From Sphingomonadales bacterium 39-57-19 (GTDB lineage: Bacteria > Pseudomonadota > Alphaproteobacteria > Sphingomonadales > Sphingomonadaceae): 64,000 nucleotides of DNA. The notes under the pieces were generated by a model. It was not told the origin of the DNA. It did no database searches and worked only from the letters and a program-made list of their open reading frames with translations. Both the position numbers and the translations under genes were made by a program. Each line of letters starts with the position of its first letter. Positions within the stretch are counted from its first letter, which is position 1. The DNA is taken from positions 558,001 to 622,000 of the forward strand of contig NCJG01000001.1 in assembly GCA_002282385.1 (NCBI GenBank), given 5' to 3'. This document shows, one piece after another, positions 58,336 to 64,000 of this stretch.

Positions 58336-58476
58336 TTCTGTTGCTCGGCGATTCAATAGCTCGCGCATTTTTTAACCGGAAAACCGGTTCCCACTTTTCC
58401 TGAAAATGCTGGATTAGGTGGGGGGTTTCTGTTGCTCGGCACCCCCCGGGCCGCCGTAACCTTTCTGTTGCCCGGC
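58336..58476. repeat. three copies of a 14-base motif at the 3' side of ssrA
   Basis: TTCTGTTGCTCGGC at 58336-58349 and 58427-58440, and TTCTGTTGCCCGGC (one change) at 58463-58476; on the ssrA strand each reads G-C-C-G-R-G-CAACAGAA. The second and third copies sit in hairpins of the tmRNA coding piece: GGGGGGT/ACCCCCC around the second and GGCCG/CGGCC around the third. The first copy is 91 bases beyond the second and lies past the probable RNA end. Confidence 0.7.
58374..58389. repeat. inverted repeat with AACCGG arms
   Basis: AACCGG, four A, CCGGTT: a perfect 6-bp inverted repeat followed by CCCACTTTTCC and TGAAAATGCT. The same kind of phrase (accggtt-ccactttt-ggaaatgct) is a common intergenic repeat in other Alphaproteobacteria; recalled and not checked. 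It lies between the small membrane gene and the ssrA coding piece. Confidence 0.45.
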
Positions 58477-58758
58477 CGGTCCGGCCGCGTTCTTTTAGTA
58501 TAAGTTCAGACCGTGAGGCCCAAAATTATGCTGCGAGAGCAAGTGCTTCGTTATCGTTTGCACCTATTGGTTATGAACCATTTCACGGCTTATTCATGCC
58601 GGGCAAAAACAATGCTTTTCAACGCACGTCGATCCTAGTTCAGCCCCTCCAAGACCTCTGGCGAACAGAGATTTTGGTGGAGCTGCCGGGTACCGCCCCC
58701 GGGTCCGCTGCATCTATTGCACACCGCAATTTATCACCATAGCCGAGCGAACCCGGCA
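58417..58758 (-). ncRNA. ssrA: transfer-messenger RNA, circularly permuted two-piece form, tag ANDNEALALAA
   Basis: On the minus strand the acceptor piece comes first and ends CAGCTCCACCA at 58685-58675. After a 27-base intervening stretch (58674-58648) the coding piece begins GGGGCTG at 58647-58641, which pairs perfectly (one G-U) with CAGCTCC to make the 7-bp acceptor stem. The T-arm (CCCGGGGGCGGTACCCGG with flanks) precedes the CCA end. The tag frame starts at the GCA resume codon at 58561-58559 and reads ANDNEALALAA then TAA (58528-58526). This is the alphaproteobacterial split tmRNA: acceptor and coding RNAs are cut apart and pair. It rescues stalled ribosomes with SmpB, also in this window. 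Outer ends are estimates. Confidence 0.93.
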
Positions 58759-58764
58759 CCGACC

Positions 58765-58792
58765 TATATAGGCGCTTTTTCGTGAATGGGAA
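58765..58792 (-). promoter_or_regulatory. probable ssrA promoter
   Basis: On the minus strand TTCCCA (58792-58787), 16 bases, TATATA (58770-58765), about seven bases before the estimated start of the acceptor piece, and just after the ferredoxin gene stop at 58803. The -35 match to TTGACA is partial. Confidence 0.45.
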
Positions 58793-58802
58793 GTGAAGGC
58801 GG

Positions 58803-59135
58803 TTAAAGACCCTGCATATTTCGGCTCTCCGCCGGAATATGGACCACCAGTCCGTCGAGATCCGGTGTCAGCACGATTTGGCAAGACAGACGACTGGTGC
58901 GCCGCGCACCGGTAGCAAGGTCGAGCATGTCTTCCTCGTCCTCAACCGATCGGGGGAGCTTGTCGAACCAAAGCTTGTCAATGATCACATGGCAGGTTGA
59001 ACAGGCCATTTGCCCCTCGCACGTGCCTTCCAGCGGTTGTCCTGCGGCTTGGGCAATCTCCAACAGGCGTTGGCCTTCCAAGGCTTCCACGTCCTGGACA
59101 GTGCCATCGGCAGTGATGAACGTGACTTTGATCAT
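58803..59135 (-). CDS. fdx: 2Fe-2S ferredoxin, Isc/adrenodoxin type
   Basis: 110 residues. The cluster cysteines are C39, C45, C48 and C85 (CEGQMACSTCH and SRLSCQ), the spacing of the adrenodoxin-type [2Fe-2S] ferredoxins that donate electrons in Fe-S cluster assembly or to P450-like enzymes. It overlaps the upstream cysteine desulfurase gene by four bases (ATGA), so a role with that enzyme is likely. It is immediately upstream of ssrA. Confidence 0.92.
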   Translation of the reverse strand: MIKVTFITADGTVQDVEALEGQRLLEIAQAAGQPLEGTCEGQMACSTCHVIIDKLWFDKLPRSVEDEEDMLDLATGARRTSRLSCQIVLTPDLDGLVVHIPAESRNMQGL

Positions 59136-60196
59136 AGCATCGCCTCTGCTGACCGGTTGATTGCATCTGCGGCCATATCAATCTCTTCCTCCGTCGTATA
59201 GCGGCCAAAACCCAAACGGATGGATGATTTCGCCTGTGCGTCAGTAAGGCCAAGCGCGCGCAACACATGGCTGGGGCGGCCAGAACCACTGGCGCAAGCC
59301 GATCCAGCGGAAAAGGCGATGTTCCGGCACTCCGATATCAACCGCGCGGCATCGACGCCGTCGCGGCGGATGTTGAGATTGCCTTTGTAGCGTTGTGCCG
59401 TCGAACCATTGATGGTCCAGTTCGCAAATGCACTGGCGGCGCGGTCCCATAAGGCAGAAACATGCATGGCGTCCGCGTCCATGCGCTCTGCCGCCAACTT
59501 GGCGGCTGCACCAAATCCAGCGCACAAAGCGGGCGACAATGTGCCCGATCGCATGCCTTGTTCCTGACCACCGCCAAGCATTTGCGGGGTGAGCGCGATG
59601 TCGTCGCGCACCCACAAGGCGCCAATGCCCTTTGGACCGTGGATTTTATGCGCGGATATGGCGATCATATCCGGACCATCGGGGATCGGCATGCGTCCAA
59701 ATGCCTGAACTGCGTCGCATAGGAACAGATTGCCTTGGGCGTGTGCGGCCCCTGCCAGCTCAGCGATAGGCTGGATGGTCCCAATCTCATTATTGACCAG
59801 CATGGTGGCAGTTAACGCCTGCCCGCAAACGGAACCAGCCGATTGCATTTCGGGACGAATTAAGCCCGAAGCGTCGACGGGGAAAGTCCGCCCATTTCGA
59901 AATTCCACAACGTCCAAAACCGCAGCATGTTCCGTGGCCGCAGCGGTGACGGTTAACCCGCATCCCATGATGGCCAGATTGATCGCCTCGGTCGCGCCAG
60001 AGGTAAAGATCACGCGCCCGCCCTTCGGCAGCAGCGCCGCGATTTGATCGCGGGCAACCTCAACAGCCGCAGCTGCCGCCCTGCCCGCTGCATGCGCGCT
60101 ATGCGGGTTGGCAAATCCATCCTTCAGCCAAGGCTCCATCGCGGCAAATGCCTCTGGGGCCAGCGGCGTTGTGGCTTGGTAATCGAGGTAGATCAT
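59132..60196 (-). CDS. cysteine desulfurase, NifS/IscS-like (first copy)
   Basis: 354 residues from MIYLDYQATTPLAPEA; the frame extends 56 codons further into the upstream gene and was rejected. PLP-binding Lys184 in SAHKIHGPKG, His in ATEHAAVL and catalytic Cys301 in SAGSACASGSGRPSHV are all present. It takes sulfur from cysteine as an enzyme-bound persulfide. The start overlaps the stop of a second, related desulfurase gene. The lack of IscU/IscA/HscAB genes around it sets it apart from standard isc operons; the SUF route could use these enzymes. Its partner is probably the ferredoxin downstream. Confidence 0.9.
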   Translation of the reverse strand: MIYLDYQATTPLAPEAFAAMEPWLKDGFANPHSAHAAGRAAAAAVEVARDQIAALLPKGGRVIFTSGATEAINLAIMGCGLTVTAAATEHAAVLDVVEFRNGRTFPVDASGLIRPEMQSAGSVCGQALTATMLVNNEIGTIQPIAELAGAAHAQGNLFLCDAVQAFGRMPIPDGPDMIAISAHKIHGPKGIGALWVRDDIALTPQMLGGGQEQGMRSGTLSPALCAGFGAAAKLAAERMDADAMHVSALWDRAASAFANWTINGSTAQRYKGNLNIRRDGVDAARLISECRNIAFSAGSACASGSGRPSHVLRALGLTDAQAKSSIRLGFGRYTTEEEIDMAADAINRSAEAML

Positions 60197-61233
60197 GCAG
60201 CTTTGGCGCGGATGACGATATTGCGCCAGACGTCTAAAAACCGTGCGACATCTTTTTCGCTGGTATCCGCGCTGAAACTGACACGGACGACTTCCGAGGC
60301 GGATCGTTCGTCCCAACCCATTGCGCCAAGCACATGGCTGGTTTTCAGCGTTCCTGATGAACACGCGCTTCCTGCAGAGACCGCAATGCCCGCCATATCA
60401 AAGTTGATAAGCTGACTTGAGGCCGCAACGCCGGGCATGCGGTAGCTGGCGATGGTCGCAAGGCGGCTGCTTGCTTCTGCAACCACGATGCCGCCGCTGG
60501 CAGTGATTTCGGCATCCAACATGTCGCGCAGCCGAGCGGCTTTTTCCATCCACGCAAAACCAGCATCGAGGGCAGTCGCAAATCCGAGTGCAGCGGGCAA
60601 GTTTTCGGTGCCGCGCCGGTACCCTTGTTCCTGCCCACCTGTCGGCGTCAGCAGCCCAAGGTTGCGGACGAGCAAAGCGCCCATTCCCGGCGGCCCGCCC
60701 AATTTATGCGCTGACACGCACATCAAATCAGCATCGGGCAATGGCAATTTGCCCGCGCTTTGCGAACAATCGGCAAACAATAGTCCGCCATTGGCCCGCA
60801 CAATATCGGCGATCTCCGCCATCGGTTGCATAACGCCGGTTTCGTTGTTCACGGACTGCACCGCATAGCGGGCAGCGCCTTTAATCGCGTTCAGGTCAAC
60901 ATAACCGTCTGGACCGACGGGCAAGCGGGTTGCACCAGCTACAGCCAAAACCGCATCATGTTCAACGGCGCTTGCCATCACATCATGGCCTCGCAGCGCA
61001 ATCGCAATCGCCTCGCTTGCGCCGCTGGTAAAAATGACTTCACCATCCCAATTCAGCGCAGCCGCAACGCGCGTGCGGGCGTTCTCCAACGCCGCGCGGG
61101 CGGAGCGGCCTTCGCTATGCGGAGAGGATGGATTGGCCCATCGCGCCATCGCGTCGGCCATCGCTTCGCGCGCCGCCGGAATGACCGGCGTCGTCGCTGC
61201 GTGATCCAAATATATGCGGGCTTGGTCGGGCAT
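60193..61233 (-). CDS. cysteine desulfurase, NifS/IscS-like (second copy)
   Basis: 346 residues from MPDQARIYLDHAATTPV; ATG codons at 61242 and 61263 are also in frame and cannot be excluded. PLP-Lys177 in SAHKLGGPPG, His92 in AVEHDAV and Cys291 in SAGSACSSGTLKTSHV are kept, so it looks active. It overlaps the next desulfurase gene (ATGA) and is thus in one operon with it and with fdx. The two copies share fold and motifs but differ in most of the sequence, so they are an old duplication or different subfamilies, not a recent tandem copy. It is divergent from the alpha/beta hydrolase gene. Confidence 0.88.
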   Translation of the reverse strand: MPDQARIYLDHAATTPVIPAAREAMADAMARWANPSSPHSEGRSARAALENARTRVAAALNWDGEVIFTSGASEAIAIALRGHDVMASAVEHDAVLAVAGATRLPVGPDGYVDLNAIKGAARYAVQSVNNETGVMQPMAEIADIVRANGGLLFADCSQSAGKLPLPDADLMCVSAHKLGGPPGMGALLVRNLGLLTPTGGQEQGYRRGTENLPAALGFATALDAGFAWMEKAARLRDMLDAEITASGGIVVAEASSRLATIASYRMPGVAASSQLINFDMAGIAVSAGSACSSGTLKTSHVLGAMGWDERSASEVVRVSFSADTSEKDVARFLDVWRNIVIRAKAA

Positions 61234-61346
61234 AATTTCCATGACAGTTGCGAAAATCGTCACTGCTTCTATATAGCTCTACGAAATCCTGCAAAGCCCG
61301 AACCGTCGGGCAAAGCTCGGCACCCATCTAAGAATCGAACAATAAT

Positions 61347-62003
61347 ATGCCTGCTATTGCTATTCCCGGTCCTGAAGGCCGCCTCGAAGCCCGCTTTTCT
61401 CCGCCACCGCGCCCACGTGCGCCGATTGCAATGATTTTGCATCCGCACCCCCAAGCCGGCGGAACAATGAATGACCGGATTACGCAGCAGCTGTACAAAA
61501 CATTTGTAGCGCGCGGATTTGGCGTGCTGCGTTTCAACTTTCGCGGCGTTGGCCGAAGCGAAGGCGAATTCGATAATGGCATCGGCGAATTGTCTGACGC
61601 CGCATCGGCGCTCGATTGGGTACAAAGCTTCCACCCCGAAGCGTCAACGACCTGGATTGCAGGCTTCAGCTTTGGCGCATGGATTGGCATGCAGCTTTTG
61701 ATGCGTCGTCCCGAAATCCGCGGTTTCATCTCGGTATCGCCACCTGCAAACATGTATGATTTCAGCTTTTTGGCGCCTTGCCCATCATCGGGCATCATCA
61801 TTCAGGGTGTGAATGATGAGGTCGTCAATCCCAACGCCGTTCAAAAACTGGTCGATAAACTGCGCACGCAGCGCCACATCACCATTCACCACGACGAAAT
61901 CCCGCGCGCGAACCATTTCTTTGAAAATGAAATGGATATGCTGATGGCGTCCGTGAACAAATATCTCGATTTCCGGTTGGACCCGAACTCACCGATTAAG
62001 TGA
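61347..62003 (+). CDS. alpha/beta hydrolase, dienelactone/X-Pro dipeptidase-like fold
   Basis: 218 residues. ILHPHPQAGGTMNDRITQQL and FNFRGVGRSEGEFDNGIGE, with the nucleophile elbow GFSFGAW, Asp in GVNDEVVNP and His in PRANHFFENE, form the catalytic triad of a small cytoplasmic hydrolase family very common in Proteobacteria. No signal peptide. The substrate is unknown. The gene is divergent from the desulfurase operon across 113 bases. Confidence 0.85.
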   Translation: MPAIAIPGPEGRLEARFSPPPRPRAPIAMILHPHPQAGGTMNDRITQQLYKTFVARGFGVLRFNFRGVGRSEGEFDNGIGELSDAASALDWVQSFHPEASTTWIAGFSFGAWIGMQLLMRRPEIRGFISVSPPANMYDFSFLAPCPSSGIIIQGVNDEVVNPNAVQKLVDKLRTQRHITIHHDEIPRANHFFENEMDMLMASVNKYLDFRLDPNSPIK

Positions 62004-62004
62004 G

Positions 62005-62202
62005 TTACTGCGCTTCGGTAACAAGGCTTTTGCCTTGTTGGTCGGGCACAACCCAAATCGCAACATTGGCGAAAATAACGAGAGCTGCAGCGATCATCAG
62101 CCACATTTGCTGACTTGCGCCATCACGACTCCAACGTTTCCATGCGCCATAGAGAAGCAGGAACGCAGACAGCATGGCGACGGATAAAACGGCGTTTAAC
62201 AT
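62005..62202 (-). CDS. small two-helix membrane protein of unknown function
   Basis: 65 residues. Two hydrophobic helices (about 3-22 AVLSVAMLSAFLLLYGAW and 34-53 LMIAAALVIFANVAIWVV) are separated by a short polar stretch and followed by a hydrophilic tail. Similar short proteins are frequent in sphingomonads, to my memory; no function is known. GAGAGGC before the ATG is a good ribosome site. Convergent with the hydrolase gene. Confidence 0.62.
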   Translation of the reverse strand: MLNAVLSVAMLSAFLLLYGAWKRWSRDGASQQMWLMIAAALVIFANVAIWVVPDQQGKSLVTEAQ

Positions 62203-62318
62203 TTTGCCTCTCTAAAGCCGGTGGATAAGCCACGCAATCGGGCAAATACCGCATAGCCTTTTGCCGCGCTCTGCCATAGGGGGAGCGTATTCCGACTCAT
62301 GCTGCTACAGGATGTGCT

Positions 62319-62771
62319 ATGCGTATCGCTATCGCCTCAGACCACGCTGCCCTTGCGCTGAAATCAGCGCTCGTCGAATATCTGCTGTCGGCAGGGCATG
62401 ATGTCAGCGATCTCGGCCCGCATGATGAAAGCTCGGTCGACTATCCCGATTATGGCTATAAGCTTGCCGCCGCTGTTGCCGACGGAACCGCAGAACGCGG
62501 TGTTGCCTTATGTGGATCAGGCATTGGCATTTCGATTGCGGTGAACCGCAATCCCGCCGCACGCGCCGCTTTGGTGTCCGAACCATTGTCAGCGCGGCTT
62601 GCCCGCGAACATAATGACGCAAATGTTATTGCCATGGGCGCGCGCCTGATTGGCATTGAAATGGCCAAGGCCTGCCTTGATGCCTTTTTAACAACGGAAT
62701 TTGGCGGCGATCGCCACCAACGCCGCGTTGATAAACTATCCAACCCAAACACGACCAAGGAACCATCATGA
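62319..62771 (+). CDS. rpiB: ribose-5-phosphate isomerase B
   Basis: 150 residues, RpiB/LacAB family. [20 protein letters not shown] at the N-terminus, [37 protein letters not shown] with the catalytic Cys, and [17 protein letters not shown] are present. It interconverts ribose 5-phosphate and ribulose 5-phosphate. It overlaps glyA by four bases (ATGA), so both are on one transcript. Confidence 0.95.
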   Translation: MRIAIASDHAALALKSALVEYLLSAGHDVSDLGPHDESSVDYPDYGYKLAAAVADGTAERGVALCGSGIGISIAVNRNPAARAALVSEPLSARLAREHNDANVIAMGARLIGIEMAKACLDAFLTTEFGGDRHQRRVDKLSNPNTTKEPS

Positions 62772-64000
62772 GCAGTGCAGCCGTCAATGACATCCAAAAT
62801 TCTGGATTTTTTACGCAAAGCCTGACGGAACGCGACCCCGAAATCGCGGGCTGGATAGCGAAGGAACTGGGCCGCCAGAAGGACAAGATCGAATTGATCG
62901 CGTCGGAAAATATAACGTCGCGCGCCGTGCTCGAAGCCACAGGTTCGATCCTCACCAACAAATATGCCGAAGGCTATCCCGGCAAACGTTATTATGGCGG
63001 CTGCGAATATGTCGATGAAATCGAAACCATCGCCATTGAGCGCGCGAAGCAATTGTTCGGCTGTGAATTTGCAAATGTGCAACCCAATAGCGGCAGCCAG
63101 ATGAATCAGGCGGTGTTCCTCGCGCTTCTGCAGCCCGGCGACACGTTCATGGGCCTAGATCTGAACGCAGGCGGGCATTTGACCCATGGATCGCCGGTTA
63201 ACATGTCCGGCAAATGGTTCAATCCAATCGGATATGGCGTCCGCCGTGATGACCACCGGATCGACATGGACGAAGTCGCGCGCATCGCCAGAGAAAACAA
63301 ACCAAAGCTGATCATCTGCGGCGGCACCGCTTATTCGCGGGGCTGGGACTGGGCGCGATTCCGGGAAATTGCGGATGAAGTCGGCGCGTACCTTCTGGCC
63401 GATATGTCGCATATCTCTGGGCTGGTTGCAGGCGGCGCGCATAGCTCGCCTGTGCCGCACGCGCACGTCACGACAAGCACAACGCACAAATCGTTACGCG
63501 GCCCGCGCTCCGGCATCATATTGACCAATGACGAGGTACTGGCCAAAAAATTCAACTCGGCAATTTTCCCGGGGCTGCAGGGTGGGCCATTGGTCCATGT
63601 GATCGCAGCAAAGGCTGTGTGCTTTGCCGATGCGATGAAGCCAGAATTCAAAAGCTACGCCGCCAATGTCGTCGAAAATGCGAAGGCACTTGCATCTTCA
63701 TTGCAGGAACAAGGGCTCGATATCGTGTCCGGCGGCACCGACAACCACTCGATGCTGGTCGATCTGCGGCCCAAAGAAGCCAAGGGCAAGCATGCCGAAC
63801 ATGCGCTCGACCGTGCTTCGATTACGTGTAACAAAAACTCGATCCCGTTCGATCCAGAAAAGCCGTTTGTCACGTCCGGCCTCCGCTTGGGCACGCCAGC
63901 TGGCACCACCCGTGGCTTCGGTCCGGCGGAATTCCGTCAGATCGGCAGGATGATCGCCGATGTCGTCGAAGGCCTTCGTCACAATGGCGAGGCTGGCGAC
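62768..64000 (+). CDS. glyA: serine hydroxymethyltransferase, 5' 411 codons (runs off the right edge)
   Basis: 411 residues lie inside the window and the frame is still open at 64000; the normal length is about 430-440. The protein starts [15 protein letters not shown], then [27 protein letters not shown], the PLP-Lys in [13 protein letters not shown] and [20 protein letters not shown]. It interconverts serine and glycine with tetrahydrofolate, feeding one-carbon units to the purine pathway encoded upstream. rpiB-glyA is a common alphaproteobacterial pair. Confidence 0.97.
   Translation, partial: MSSAAVNDIQNSGFFTQSLTERDPEIAGWIAKELGRQKDKIELIASENITSRAVLEATGSILTNKYAEGYPGKRYYGGCEYVDEIETIAIERAKQLFGCEFANVQPNSGSQMNQAVFLALLQPGDTFMGLDLNAGGHLTHGSPVNMSGKWFNPIGYGVRRDDHRIDMDEVARIARENKPKLIICGGTAYSRGWDWARFREIADEVGAYLLADMSHISGLVAGGAHSSPVPHAHVTTSTTHKSLRGPRSGIILTNDEVLAKKFNSAIFPGLQGGPLVHVIAAKAVCFADAMKPEFKSYAANVVENAKALASSLQEQGLDIVSGGTDNHSMLVDLRPKEAKGKHAEHALDRASITCNKNSIPFDPEKPFVTSGLRLGTPAGTTRGFGPAEFRQIGRMIADVVEGLRHNGEAGD

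Noticed and set aside
58336-58476. Possible CRISPR-like array
   Set aside because: Only three copies of a 14-base motif at unequal spacing (91 and 36 bases), two inside the tmRNA hairpins, and no cas gene is nearby.
58675-58710. Possible tRNA because of a T-arm-like stem and CCA end
   Set aside because: The sequence is the acceptor half of the split tmRNA: it pairs with GGGGCTG at 58647-58641 and no anticodon arm is present.
60197-60364. N-terminal extension of the first cysteine desulfurase
   Set aside because: The 56 residues are the other gene's sequence in a different frame and unrelated to the family; the conserved protein starts at MIYLDYQATTP.

Overview
This window reads as a chromosomal core segment of an aerobic alphaproteobacterium of the order Sphingomonadales (Sphingopyxis/Sphingorhabdus-like). 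The assignment is by recognition of proteins and gene order, not by database search. It rests on four things: the pckA / chvI-chvG-hprK-rapZ-manX-ptsH block typical of Alphaproteobacteria; CckA and HdaA homologues; a circularly permuted two-piece tmRNA with tag ANDNEALALAA; and an alphaproteobacterial SOS box GAAC-N7-GAAC upstream of recA. Coding density is very high, and many neighbours overlap by ATGA/GTGA or TAATG. No rRNA, tRNA, CRISPR array, insertion sequence or prophage was seen.

Layout. 1-8.1 kb: edge of a YdjM-type membrane protein, korAB (2-oxoacid:ferredoxin oxidoreductase), an HSL-type esterase, rppH, a TPR protein, rsmB and guaB. 8.1-14.3 kb: M28 peptidase, CitE-like lyase, QmcA/NfeD membrane pair, a conserved unknown and pckA. 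14.4-19.7 kb: the ChvI/ChvG two-component system joined to a regulatory PTS (HprK, RapZ, EIIA, HPr) and an RNA methyltransferase. 19.7-31.3 kb: rmuC, phosphatidylethanolamine synthesis (pssA, psd), icd, a CPA2 antiporter, alaS, a GST, a ureohydrolase and recA with its SOS box. 31.3-38 kb: cckA with an odd leader, the stump of an M13 peptidase gene, DUF2062, smpB, dapA and a lytic transglycosylase. 38-48.8 kb: greB, ppk2, aspS, rnd, hdaA, a DUF2066 protein, purM, a purN fused to a YjbR/MmcQ domain, ndk, holC and pepA. 48.9-58.3 kb: outer-membrane biogenesis and ribosome assembly (lptD-surA-pdxA-rsmA), then an M20 amidohydrolase coupled to astA-astB. 58.3-64 kb: ssrA, a two-cysteine-desulfurase/ferredoxin operon, an alpha/beta hydrolase, rpiB and the 5' part of glyA.

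Working together. SmpB and ssrA supply trans-translation. LptD and SurA serve the outer membrane. CckA and HdaA serve cell-cycle control. HprK/HPr/EIIA/RapZ and ChvIG, divergent from pckA, suggest coupling of carbon status and envelope sensing to gluconeogenesis. The M20-AstA-AstB operon starts arginine succinyltransferase catabolism.

Most of the window is ordinary housekeeping DNA and I found no clear new multi-gene system. The points most worth a second look are the M20 enzyme as a possible replacement for AstE, the PurN-YjbR fusion, the cckA leader (hairpin over the ribosome site plus an in-frame TAG at codon 11), and the thrice-repeated CAACAGAA-type motif at the 3' side of ssrA. All coordinates of starts are my choices from start codon, Shine-Dalgarno and expected protein N-terminus; RNA ends are approximate.
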